The notes under the pieces: model-generated
The model's database searches: none
What the model was told of the DNA's origin: nothing
Seen by the model: the letters and a program-made list of their open reading frames with translations, nothing else
Part shown: in pieces, positions 1-10,604 of the stretch
How positions within the stretch are numbered: the stretch's first letter is position 1
Layout of the letters: every line of letters starts with the position of its first letter
Source of the DNA: Epiperipatus broadwayi
Taxonomy: Eukaryota; Onychophora; Udeonychophora; Euonychophora; Peripatidae
Direction: 5' to 3'
Length of the DNA stretch: 64,000 bases
NCBI GenBank assembly: GCA_028023455.1
Contig: JAQFVV010012395.1
Location: 7,633,998 to 7,697,997 of the forward strand
Program-made: the position numbers and the translations under genes

Positions 1-1412
1 AATGCTTTAATCACTGAAGAAATACTTATAGAAGCTAATGACTTTTCAAAATCTACAAATCCAAAGCATAATGACAATTCATATTTATTGGTTCTTTTAA
101 TAACTTCTGACAGTATTAGCTGTGGCTCACTGTAATAAAAACACTTTTAAATCCAGTTTGTTCTTTTGGTTGCTTTATCACTTTTTTTAAAATATTAATA
201 TTAATATTGCAGTCTTCCAATCATCTGGTACATCTTTATCATTTAGACATTTGATATATAACTTTGCCAATTTTTTTTTCTATTTCTTCACCTGCTTTTT
301 TATCATATCGATTATAACTCTATCATTACATGGAGCTTTTCTCTTTTCCATTAAATTTAATTGCATGTCTCGCTTCTTCATTTAAGAAAAGCTTGTAAAT
401 CAATTAATCAAAATCGAGGTATATCTTATCACTCACCTACATTCCCTAGAGGTATTGATTCATTATGATATCGCTATAAGACATTGTAGCATGCTCAGCC
501 AGATTTTTTATAAAAATTTCACTTGATGGAGTTCCTAAATTTCACTTCCCATTAATCCATTTTCAAGCTTTTCTTAATTCACATCACCTCCAAGCACTCC
601 TATCTAAAATTACACGTGCATAAGAAAAGTTAAAAACTCCAATTAGAATTATATAATTTTTGATAGAATTTTTATATACATTTTGTGATATCATCCACTC
701 TTTTGGGCAATAGTTTCATCTTTTTTTCTTATTTCAGAAATAAGTTTCCTACCAATATCAAAATGTTATTTTACACTCTTGAAACTTTTATTCTCTTTTA
801 TAGCTTTCTTTGCTACTTTACAATTATGCTTTCTTATATCATTATCAACTCTTTTTTGCATCATTTTACAAAATTCTAGATATTCTGTCCTTCTTAATAC
901 AACGTTTTTATATATGTTCATATTTCTTGTTTTTTCATAAATTCTCTAGTCTCAATCGAAATCTTACTGCTCAATTGCTGATTTTTTGTAATAGCCATCT
1001 TTATTGCTGTTTTCAAAAGTGTATCCTTATCTTTCTACTGATTTTGTTAAAATCTGAATCATGTTCAAAATCTGTTAATATTTGGAAACGATTTACTAAT
1101 TCTAATTTAAATTCATTGGAATGTTTCTATAGACTAGGAATATCAACTGTGAATATTGTGTTTCTTAATAACATGTATCTTACAGCTCACCAATCGCAGA
1201 TCACTTCCTGTGTTGAAATTATTATGAATCTTATTATCTTGAAATACATATTTTTTGTTAATCAAAATTTTCTCAAAACAAGAATTTATAATATAAAGTT
1301 TTCTGCAAATTCCACAAGGCTATATCGTCTCTCATTTCTATTATCAAAACCAAATTTATCTACAGCACTTTTATCTTTTAGTTATTTACTAATTATAGCT
1401 AATGCATGTTGA
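1..1412 (-). mobile_element. RTE-like LINE, degenerate fragment (endonuclease end and RT start)
   Basis: Read on the minus strand, 1412 to about 690 gives scattered peptides of the endonuclease-to-RT linker (for example FDNRNERR followed by LVEFAENF). About 660 to 1 gives N-terminal reverse-transcriptase blocks: VIIDMIKK, then KCLNDKDVPDDWKTAI, then the block containing CHYALDFVDFEKS. The same order occurs in the better kept copy at 19271-21890. Stops and frameshifts break it throughout. The 5' end appears truncated near 1410 and the element runs off the left edge. The long plus-strand open frame at 810-1412 is only its antisense. RTE-like is inferred from motif style; the clade is not proven. 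Confidence 0.7.
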
Positions 1413-2117
1413 TGAGCAGACCATCCATATTAATATATTACATAAATAATCACAAAGTGATAACAACTGTAATGACAAGAATATATGGAGTGGATTTTAG
1501 GAATTTGATCTGCCAGTTCTTTTAAATTCACCAACAGAAATCAAAGGGTATCGTTTCAGTTAATAGAAAACACTTCTTTCTGTGGCCAATGTGAAAAAAT
1601 ATATAAATATATATTTATGAGAATAATAAACTTTTTTTGCACAGCTCTCTATTAGAAGATCTACTTTGAAAAAGTAAAGATTTTAAAAGAATAGCAACCA
1701 AATGATATTATTTAGAGTGAACTTAGTAAATCCTTCTGTATGGTAAATAATGCCATTTTACAAAGTAGAATTAATTGCTACTCTTATAAAAGATTTACAA
1801 GTAAATTAACCAAATATCAAACATGTAAATATTCCATATTTAGTTATTGACTCATAAAAAGTTTAAGTGAATAGCAATTAATTCCACTTCATGAAAAGAA
1901 GTTAAAACAAATATAAATTAGATTGATTTTTTATCCACAAAGTAACTCTGACAATAGAGGTAGTGTATTAATATAAACTGCACAAGAAAAGTTTACTATT
2001 CCTGTGATTACGTAAGATTAGAAATACTAAATTAATTAATAATTATTTTATGTGTACATAGTCGCACAAACATAGCCACTTAAATACTTGGATTGGTTTG
2101 AAAGTCATATGTTACAA
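1413..2117. other. No recognisable feature
   Basis: AT-rich sequence. I see no exon-like open frame with splice signals, RNA gene or repeat boundary here. Confidence 0.6.
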
Positions 2118-2413
2118 ACTATAAAATATATACAAATCATGCACAAATTTCTTTAGAAATCTTGATTTATTATAATATAATGTACAATAATATACTCCAA
2201 TGTTTCGACTATATTATTTTATAGTCTTTATCAAGGAACAACTTTAACCTCTTCTAGATTGTTTGTTAGAAGAGGTTTACGTTGTTCCTTAATAAAGTCT
2301 ATAAAATAATATTGTTAAAACATTGTAGTATATTATTGTACATTACGATAGTTTATATTATAATAAATCAAGATTTATAAAGAAGTTCATGCATGGTTTG
2401 TATATATTTTAAA
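2118..2413. mobile_element. Foldback element with hammerhead-like arms
   Basis: Two arms of about 140 bp are inverted around a short loop near 2257-2267. The left arm runs inward from the ATAAAATATATACAAA region near 2120 and the right arm mirrors it out to about 2410. The arms differ by roughly one base in ten. Each holds a hairpin preceded by a CUUGAUAAAG-like block and followed on the minus strand by GAAACAUUG, the arrangement also seen at the ends of the Penelope-like pair at 10187-13784. No coding capacity. Likely a non-autonomous PLE-end palindrome (inference). Confidence 0.7.
2197..2236 (-). ncRNA. Hammerhead-like motif, decayed
   Basis: On the minus strand this reads CCUUGAUAAAG, a hairpin whose stem pairs GACUAU with AUAGUC, then GAAACAUUGG. 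It keeps the order of a hammerhead core (UGANRA, stem II, GAAA) but C3 and G8 are changed and no clear helix I can be drawn. It is probably a relic of the terminal repeat of a Penelope-like element. Confidence 0.4.
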
Positions 2414-3058
2414 ATTAATGGGCTATTTTTAAAATAGAACATTGATCTTGTTTTTTAATTTATTTGTTATAAACTATGTTAGGTCTTTAAAATTATTCTT
2501 CATAATTTAATTACAACCACAAATTCTAGGTATTTTTAGATACTGTAAGTCTGTTGTAACCTAAGTATGCAAAAATATTAATAACACACACACACACACA
2601 TATATATATATAGTCCACATTCAGAACAGATCACATTTACTGTTTAGTGATGTTAATTTAAACTTCTTTATGTCAATAATTTCACTCTCATTAGTGAACT
2701 TGCAATCTTTAGTATCTATATAAACACGTTAGACCATAAATAAAGTTGGATTTCCACCTTTATTGTTAAAAGGAGGTTGTCTTCACAATATATTGAGATT
2801 GTTGATTGATATTGATATTGGTATTGTTAAATGTTGACTGTTTTTAATATATATATATACACACACTTCAATAGAATTAGAAATTTTTTAGATATCCAGT
2901 CCCTCTTCTCACTCTGTTTAGCTATTCAACATTGATAAATGAATCTCCAGCCATTATTAATTAGAAAGTAAAACAAGAAAAGAAAATGTCTTTAACTTTC
3001 AATCCCTTACAATTATAAAATCTGTTTAGTCTTGTTTTTATTTTTCCCAATAAACACC
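2414..3058. other. AT-rich intronic-type DNA with a short CA/TA microsatellite
   Basis: A (CA)n run followed by (TA)n lies at about 2585-2611. Nothing else is recognised. Confidence 0.6.
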
Positions 3059-3331
3059 ACATGACCACCATCTCTTATGCTTGTGTATAACTGTTGTTAA
3101 AACAGGCAAAACTCACTATACGTATGCCACACACAGCAAGCTAGAGTAATCTAGATGCAGTGCTCTCAGATCCAAGGCTCCTCACTGACGAAGGCCACAA
3201 GCCAGAAACTAGTCTGGGGATATTGGATGAGTAGGCATTAGATGGGGATTTTATGCACAAGCCTTCTGGCATCCATTGATTACTCTAGCTTGCTGTGTGT
3301 GGCATACGTATAGTGAGTTTTGCCTGTTTTA
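3059..3331 (+). mobile_element. Foldback family A, copy 1
   Basis: The element begins CACATGACCACCATC and ends TTTTGCCTGTTTTA. Outer arms are inverted: the stretch ACAGGCAAAACTCACTATACG near 3102 is mirrored near 3308, followed by the arms around TAGAGTAATC/GATTACTCTA. The left end carries about 40 extra bases outside the arm, absent from the right end. Such a one-sided extension is described for Penelope-type elements. The middle holds a well-formed hammerhead motif (3170-3228). Other copies are at 8484, 22010, 32219, 33431 and 62150. Confidence 0.8.
3170..3228 (+). ncRNA. Hammerhead ribozyme-like RNA (family A)
   Basis: The full secondary structure can be drawn by hand. Helix I has two parts: AUCCAA (3170-3175) with UUGGAU (3223-3228), and UCCUCA (3179-3184) with UGGGGA (3215-3220), separated by an internal loop GGC/UA. 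The core CUGACGA is 3185-3191. Stem II is GGC/GCC with loop CACAA. GAAA is 3205-3208. Helix III is ACUAGU, with U16.1 at 3213 and the cleavage base C17 at 3214. Weak points are an A-A pair at the base of stem II and a two-base helix III loop, so activity as a monomer is doubtful. A dimer could work, as suggested for short-stem PLE hammerheads. Confidence 0.8.
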
Positions 3332-3604
3332 TTTTTTCATTGTTTATCTATGAAAAGGAAAGGCTGTTGTAGAGACCTTTGTCTTAAAATGGCTACTTAA
3401 AAGTTATTTTACTTATATATGTTAAAGTTAAGGTTTTACGATTGAAAGCTATAAATGCAGACTTATGTGGGAATGTAAAGTATTTAGTTGTTGTTGATAT
3501 TACATAGAGTGGATAGTTCATTAGTTATAATGATAATAATAAAAGCAACCACACACTTGAAAAAACTTTAAAATTGTTTTCCTACTTGCGAATACTCATA
3601 TATA

Positions 3605-3750
3605 TATATATAATATACAAACCATTATACAATTACAAATATCCAGTAACGCCCTCTGTTTAAAGTACTAAGCTATTATTGAGATATAGTACTTTAAACA
3701 GAGGGCGTTACTGGATATTTGTAATTGTATAATGGTTTGTATATTTTCTA
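3605..3750. mobile_element. Foldback family B, copy 1
   Basis: A near-perfect palindrome. The arm 3613-3669 (ATACAAACCATTATACAA to TTTAAAGTACT) is repeated inverted at 3689-3744, with a spacer of about 20 bases. It lies next to a TA run. The core CCAGTAACGCCCTCTGT resembles CCAGCAACACCCTCCGT in the foldback at 14646-14860, so both may belong to one family. No coding capacity and no hammerhead core. Confidence 0.75.
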
Positions 3751-4019
3751 TAATTATTTCAGTTAGTGTTAACAGTAACTTACTTTTTATATATATATGT
3801 AATCTTTGTATGGAAATATTTCATCGTCAGAAAATTCAACATTCACACATATATAATTTAAGCATTAATGGGTTTCTTTTTAATACTAGAAATTAATGTC
3901 TAAAAAAAATATCTTGATTTTCTTTCTAACTAAATAAAGAAACGTTGACGCTTTGTATTATATAATCATTGTATTTAATAACAAGTTATTATATAATTCT
4001 TTTTATGCATATATTTTAG

Positions 4020-4076
4020 TGACGGACGAGAATATGATTAGCAAAAACAGATCCCAGGCAGACCGGCAATTAATTG
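4020..4076 (+). CDS. Possible short linker exon of the LDLa gene
   Basis: The 57 bases are bounded by a pyrimidine-rich acceptor (CATATATTTTAG) and a good donor (GTAAGT). They are open in the phase-1 frame used by all confident exons downstream and encode about 19 polar residues (TDENMISKNRSQADR). Length divisible by three and phase 1 at both ends match the gene. It has no domain, no cysteine and no neighbouring exon for 13.6 kb, so it could be a chance open stretch with good splice sites. RNA data are needed to settle it. Confidence 0.35.
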
Positions 4077-7000
4077 GTAAGTTGATTTGCTTCACTGACG
4101 ATTTTTTTTTTTTTTTCAAAAAAATACTATAAAAGAAAATTATGTGCGTTTAAAAGATATAAAAATTGTTTTTAAAAAAAAACGACATAATATCATGTTT
4201 TTGAGTCTGGACAACACATTTAAAGATGTGTAGGGGAATTAGTATTGAATCAGTTCAGTAAATAAAAGCCGTTTTTAAAATTTGTGTTATATCATTAATA
4301 GCTCCTACTGCCTTGATGATTTGGATGCAATCTGTTAAACTTTCTGATTTTTTTTTGATTTAATTTCTCATGAGTAGGATTATTTGGATTCATTATTTTT
4401 TTTGTTTAGATATACCAATGTCTGTAAATACTTATTTAGCTCCATGATGCTAAATTTTTGGATTTATGTACTGAAAATAAAGCATTTGAAAGTGCTTAGG
4501 TTTGTATATGTAAAAAAAAATTTGCTAAAAAAAGTTATGTTTATAATTTGAGCCAAAATACCTTAAGTAAACTGCAGGGCAATGGTCTCTCTAATATTTT
4601 TCCTTAGGGGAAGCCTAAAAATATTATTTTATCTTGAAGTTTGTGATAGAGTAATAGACTTTGTAGCTTAAAGTCCATTAATAGTATCTCCGTTTTGCTA
4701 TTTAAAGTGCTTGAATTTTTTACAAGTTCTAAAAAATAAAACCTTTTATTTTCTTTTAATTGTAATTGATTAGTAAGGATTTTTTTTCTTTATGGATTTA
4801 AATAATCATTTACTAATTAATAATTGGACAGGTAGCATAAGTTTTTATGAGTTGATTACTTGAAAAAAAAAAGTTTTCTTGAAAAACTCAAGAGATGTTC
4901 ACCACTCCAGATATGCTATCCAATTTGCTTATAAGATCTTTGATTAATTTAAAATAAATTAAAGTAACATACATTTATGTATTTTCTTCTATTTTAAAAA
5001 TGCAAAAAGTAAAATGAAAATCTTCATTAAGATATCTAATTTAGAATTGACAGTATTTAAATGATTTTGAAAAGACTATAATTATTGGCCTTAATTGATA
5101 TAGTTAAGTTTTTAAGAAGGTAATTTCTGCTCTGTTTGTTTCCCTTTTTCAATATTAAAAAAATTAATGCATTTAATAATGTATCTATGTTGAAGATGTG
5201 GTTTGCACCTTTAGAGAAATCATAGAAGAGAGAAAAAATACAAAAGTATTAGTAAGAAACTTTTCTAAGTCTAGTATCAAATATGAAAAAAATCAATAGA
5301 TACTGGGTAGAATTTCAAATAAATCTAAAAAAACTAGTCATAAAGATGCGATCGCACTGCCATAATTATTATGGGCATATATAAAAATAAATCTAGAAAT
5401 ATGTCATAAATATCTATGCTATTAAATGCAAATTAAGTATTAATTGAAGGAAACTTTATTTTTATCCAAATTTCTCGTTATCAAAGGTTTCACAGTTTTG
5501 TTTTAAATATAAAGTAAAATATCATTGTATGGAATTTAAAAATTTATTTTTCGAAGATTTTAACAAGGCTCATGACAATTAATGAGAAATATCTATTTCA
5601 AATTATATCGTGGTTATTATTATCATAGAGCATAGAATATGTAAACTTCACTTATACATTTAGAAATGAGTTAGTGATAGGAAGGATGGTCTTTTGAACA
5701 AGTAAAAATATTGTTTAGATATCAATAAGGGTAGAAGCTAACAGCAGATAATATAGTAAAAGAAAACATGAAACTATATTATGGAAAATCAAGTTGCAAA
5801 ATTTTTGAGTTTTATGATTTAGAGACTATTTATAACTAAAAAAAAATCGTAACTTTTATTATCTTTAATAATATTTAAATTAATTACATTATTCTTTCTT
5901 GTAACATTGAATTATAATAGAATCTGAATGTTTGATTGCCTTCTGGTATGAGATACTGATTTACAACATACCATTCTAAAAATTGCACGATTGTTAATCA
6001 TTTGCCAAAAGCCATCTCTAATATTCTCCAAACCTTTTGACTTTTACTTTAGTTCTAAAATACTATTAGCTCTTATTTTTCTTAACATAATCAATGTTTA
6101 CTTCTTCTTCCTTTCAGTTCAGACATATTTTAATAATTCTTTGCCTTTAAACATGTGTCCAGTCCAGATAATCCTTTGCTTTGTAATTTTTTCCTCAACT
6201 TTGAAATACATTAGATTTTTAACCTTACTACATTCACTAAGTACTACATCTTTTCTATTCTCTAATTTCTCATTTTAAAAGACTTTTCTCTTTCTGTTTT
6301 TTCTTAATTGTCTATATTTCTGCTCTATTTAAATTTAAAATTTTGTTGGTAAGTTAATGGATTGGTTTAATGTGAATCAAGATCTGTCACCTAATGTCAA
6401 GGACTTTATTAAATTCTTACACTCTGACACTAAAGTGATAGAGATATCACTCAGATTTAATCGAGTAGTACCAAAATGGAATCATATAACTCCAGAATGC
6501 ATACAAAAATTCAGAATGTTTGAAAAAATCAATACTTTGATGTAAAACGAGTTTATAAATTTTTAAACAATAATAAATAAGATGCCTGATTTTTTTAATT
6601 GTTTAGATAAGTGTTAATTTTAATTTAAATATACTTATGAAAAATTAGTTTTGTAATAATATACTTATAATAAATTGAGAGAATAATCCTATATAATATT
6701 TAGGTATGCAAGTGTTAACTTTTTTTTAACAATAATAGTTTTCTATTGATTTCCATGATCAGTTAAATACAAGAAATTCAGTTACGATCACTTTTAAAAA
6801 TAATAGGACTGTCCTCAGCCTAACAATATTTCTTTTCTATCTAAATATAAGATGTTATCTATTGCTTCTACTAATTGGCTGCTGTTAGTCAAATTCATAA
6901 TGTCAGTAGTGGACATTTAAAAAAATTAATAAGATTGTTTTATGTCTAGCATTATTATTATTATTTTTTTCATTATATCATCTATGTTGCAAAATGTCAG

Positions 7001-8470
7001 TCAATGGGCTAATTAGATGTAAATTATTTATCATTAAAGATAGTATTTTCTATCTATACAATTCTATGTTCCATGTTACAATTACACTATATTTAATAAA
7101 CTGAAACACTGTCACGCATTAAATCATTTAAGATTTTTAAAAAACATGTTAATGACACAGAAAATATCCACACAATCTGACTGATCTTTACAATAGACTT
7201 AACAAAACTTCATATTTAGTTCAATTTTTTCAACTTAATAATCAATATTTTTCTCTTGCCAAGATTATGTAGGCATGTTTAAACAAAAGTAATAAACAAT
7301 GTTTCATAATTAGTTGTAGTTATAATATTAACAACAGTATTGCATGATTTTATCATATGCCTTGAAGAGTAGTATTCTTCACCAACTTTAGTACTACATA
7401 CTATAATAGACATGTTTTCAGTTGAGGTGAATATGAAATTTTTAATATGGATTAGTGGTGTTAATGCATTTCTTTTTTTTCTATGTCAGGAATCTTATTC
7501 ACATTCAGCATCTTCTATGTTATGCACATATACATATTGATATTTACAGATAAAATGCACGAAACCATTTTTCTTTAACATTGCATATTTTTAGAATCAA
7601 AATTCTAGAAGGATCTGAAATGACATTTAACTATAGCTATACTGTAACATTTTTAGTGCTATTAAAGTAATCAAATGAGATCATATGATATTTAAGTACC
7701 CTAGTGGGAGATTGAACATTTATCTGTTCCATGAATTTGAGGTATTTTAAGAAATTCAGTTGTGATTCGATCCTAAAATTTTTAGTTCTAAGTTTATTAC
7801 TCTGCCACATATGATGTGGGAGCCAGTAAGAAAAAAATATCAGTTTTCAGATATTTGTTTGTGTAATGGAGTTAATAATATGTTTTTTAACAGAAAAAAT
7901 AATCAGTTATTATCTATTGTTGTGATTTGTCGCAATTATAACAGGTATCTGCTAATTACCAGAGTTGTGATTAGGTTTCTGATAATACATGCTTGCATAT
8001 TTTGCGCAAACATTTAATCAGATATTGGCAAGCCAATATTTGGATATAATAATTCTTTTGGTTTAAATTTATTTATCTGAATGTGCACTTTTATGATGGC
8101 ACCTTTGCTTATTAACTGTGATGTCGTAAGGTTCTGAAAATAGGTATTTGCTTAAATTGTTTGCATCAGGTTATGATGAAAATAATTTTTTTCTTTTTTT
8201 GTTTCAACCAACTTATATCAGGAAGTACGTTTAAAATAAAAAATAAAAAATAATGCATATGACATTATAAATATTTATACTGTAATAAAGTTTTGTGTGT
8301 TTTGAAGTATAAATAAAAAAAATATTCAGATGGTAGTGCTACTGGGTCCACAACGTTGACATTCTAGTCTTGATTGTCGGAATGTAAAAGATATTTTTTT
8401 ATTTGAAAACCACCACCAAGCATTTTAAAAATTTATTAGTATTTTTTTTCGTCTCCAAAATTGTTTATTG
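4077..8470. other. Long AT-rich stretch, almost featureless
   Basis: No exon, RNA gene or clear element recognised. Minus-strand peptides near 5960-6280 (RIIWTGHMFKGKELLK) weakly recall a LINE C-terminus. A 62-codon frame at 6357-6545 is isolated and matches nothing I know. Neither is annotated as a gene. Confidence 0.55.
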
Positions 8471-8714
8471 TAAGAAAAATGTTCACATGACCATCATTTC
8501 TTATGCTTGCTTATAACTGTTATTAAAACAGGCAAAACTCTCTATACCTATTGCCACTCAGCGCAAGCTAGAGTAATCAATGGATGCCAGAAGACTTGTG
8601 CATAAAATCCAGATGGGGATTTTATGCACAAGCCTTCTGGCATCCATTCATTACTCTGGCTTACACTGAGTGGCAATAGGTATAGAGAGTTTTGCCTGTT
8701 TTAAGAAAAATGTT
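8471..8714 (+). mobile_element. Foldback family A, copy 2 (hammerhead-less) with 13-bp target duplication
   Basis: The direct repeat TAAGAAAAATGTT occurs at 8471-8483 and again at 8702-8714 and brackets the element (8484-8701). The insert begins CACATGACCATC, as in copy 1, and its arms pair from ACAGGCAAAACTCTCTATACC to the mirrored end. The central part that holds the hammerhead in copy 1 is missing; the arms meet near 8611. The perfect duplication argues for a fairly recent insertion. Confidence 0.85.
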
Positions 8715-9510
8715 AATAGATAAAAATTATAAAGCATTATTCTATTGTTTAAATATTTTACTTTGTATTTTATCAAATGCCCGATTAAAGAAAATTAAAA
8801 AATGTAAAAATTTTGACTGATTACTGGTGCTTAAACGATATGTGAACTCATTTGAAACTGAGCAAATGAATATTTTTTTCACATCCTACTGCCAGATAAG
8901 TTAGCTTTGGGGGATAACTAAGCTCATTTTTAACCATCATTTAATAGATGCACACATATATACACACATTCGCATTGATCTGTTATCGGTTTGTTTATTA
9001 ATTAAATCTTGTTTCTTGGTTATTTTAATTAGTGCTAATTATCACTTCCAATTGAATGAATTGTTATATAATACAAGTCAATGTTCTTGTTCGAGAACTA
9101 AATGTATCTAATAAGTCTTTTTGTATAGAAATATGCTTCTTTTCATTGAATATAGAAGCGAGAAGAACTTGTTTACACTAGATTTAATAGTTATATATAT
9201 ATATATATTTCTTTTTACTTTCTAATAATTTTAATTAATTCCGACAGCGTTTATTATGGCAATGAAGACAAATATTTAAGAAATGCAACAGAGCATATAA
9301 TTATAGAACGTTAGTAAATAGGTAACCATCCCGGAAACAATTTCTATTATCTATTCATATTAAAAGATGCAGAAAATTTGAGAATAACTGACTTATCTAA
9401 AAGTATGTGTGCGTATGTAAATACATTGATATTTCTATATATATACGGAAGAAGATGAACGGTTAAATAAAAAATGGAGATGGTTAAATGTATATAATTA
9501 GCAAAAGATA
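8715..9510. other. No recognisable feature
   Basis: AT-rich sequence with a short TA run near 9195. No supported gene or element. Confidence 0.6.
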
Positions 9511-10186
9511 TCATCATCATCATCATCATCATCAACCATTAACAATCCACTGCAGGATGAAGGTCTCTTCAAGTTTAATCCATCTTCTCCGATCTTTAGC
9601 TTCTCTTCTCCACATCACTCCTACACACTTTCTTATTTCATCCATCCATCACACATGTGGTCTCTTTCTGGGTCTTTTACAATCTCTTGGAATCCAGTTT
9701 AAGATTTCAATTGTCCATCTATTATCATCTCTTCTAGCAATATGTCCAGCCCAACTCCACTTCAATCTTTTAATTTTTTCAATGAGGTCAGTAACACCTG
9801 TTTGTTATCTTACCCATACATTGCATTTTCGATCTCTTCTTGTTACTCCCAATATGCATCTCTCCATACTTCTTTGAGTGGTCTGGAGTCTCTGTATTGC
9901 TCTTCTATTAAGTGTCCAAGTCTCAGATCCATGAGTAAGAACTGGTAAAACACATTTGTTAAACACCTTCCTTTTCAAACACATAGACATATTTCCTTTT
10001 AGTATCAAGTTATTTCTACCAAAAGACTCCAACCAAGTTTAATTCTATGATTAATTTCATCCATTACGTTTCCATCTGTATTAATAATCTGACCAAGATA
10101 TTTGTAACTGTTAACTTCTTCTAATTCATCATAATCAATCTTTATTTTCATATTTTGAGCAAATCGGTTAAACATTACTTTAGTCT
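9511..10186 (-). mobile_element. RTE-like LINE copy 2, 3' part
   Basis: On the minus strand, from 10186 down to about 9805, it encodes the RT C-terminal region: TKVMFNRFAQNMKIKIDYDE, then YKYLGQIINTDG, then KRKVFNKCVLPVLTHGSET and the RDRK block. The 3' end at about 9511 is an (ATG)n tail seen as (CAT)n on the plus strand, typical of LINEs that end in a simple repeat. The rest of the ORF continues at 13785-14140 beyond the Penelope-like insertion. Frameshifts and stops show that it is dead. Confidence 0.85.
10170..10186. repeat. Target site duplication, left copy (17 bp)
   Basis: AAACATTACTTTAGTCT lies at 10170-10186 and again at 13785-13801. It corresponds to the LINE peptide TKVMF and is present once in an uninterrupted LINE frame, so it marks the insertion of the PLE palindrome. 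Confidence 0.88.
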
Positions 10187-10278
10187 GTATTTTTATATTG
10201 GACTATTTCCATCATCTAATATGTGTGTTGAATGTCTTTAGAAAAGTTTAATTTTAGTTAAATATTCCAAATGCATTC

Positions 10279-10412
10279 AACTGTTAGTAATATCACAGCA
10301 AACAGGTTAGTATATGCACCAACTGTTAGTAATATCACAGCAAACAAATGTTAATAATATCACAGCAAACAGGTTAGTATATGCACTAACTGTTAGTAAT
10401 ATCACAGCAAAC
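10279..10412 (-). repeat. Subterminal PLE repeats, left arm
   Basis: The block CTGTTAGTAATATCACAGCA recurs at about 10279, 10322 and 10390 with a shortened copy near 10350, mixed with GTTAGTATATGCAC. The mirror-image set is at 13551-13661. Repeat number differs slightly between arms, consistent with slippage after duplication. Confidence 0.8.
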
Positions 10413-10421
10413 AGTGTATAT

Positions 10422-10468
10422 GCACAACGTTTTGAGAGGTATTTTTCTTCCCTCTTCTTCAGGTGTTG
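10422..10468 (-). ncRNA. Hammerhead-like hairpin, left PLE arm
   Basis: The minus strand reads CAACACCUGAAGA, a stem pairing AGAGG with CCUCU around an A-rich loop, then CAAAACGUUG. It matches the right-arm copy at 13503-13548 apart from a few changes, one of which turns GAAA into AAAA. Confidence 0.55.
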
Positions 10469-10493
10469 CTGGCCTGACCAGTGACAGTACTAG

Positions 10494-10579
10494 CATGGTA
10501 TTTGAACCTGGGTCCTTAGATTTTTGATTATTGAAATTTAAGATAACGCTCTAACCAACTGAGCCATCCTGCCAAAGGC
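10494..10579 (-). other. tRNA-like segment in left PLE arm
   Basis: Mirror copy of the segment at 13399-13479. The A-box-like TGGCTCAGTTGG is intact; the B box is mutated to GGTTCAAATAC. It is not a functional tRNA. Confidence 0.6.
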
Positions 10580-10604
10580 AACAGTCTGTAGAAATTTCAT
10601 ATAC

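Noticed and set aside
810-1412. 200-codon plus-strand open frame
   Set aside because: Antisense of a degenerate LINE on the minus strand; composition is biased and no domain is visible.
6357-6545. 62-codon open frame
   Set aside because: Isolated, no homology I recognise, no promoter or splice context.
10279-10412. CRISPR-like regularly spaced repeats
   Set aside because: Repeats are few, unevenly spaced, mirrored in the other PLE arm and in animal DNA; they are PLE subterminal repeats.
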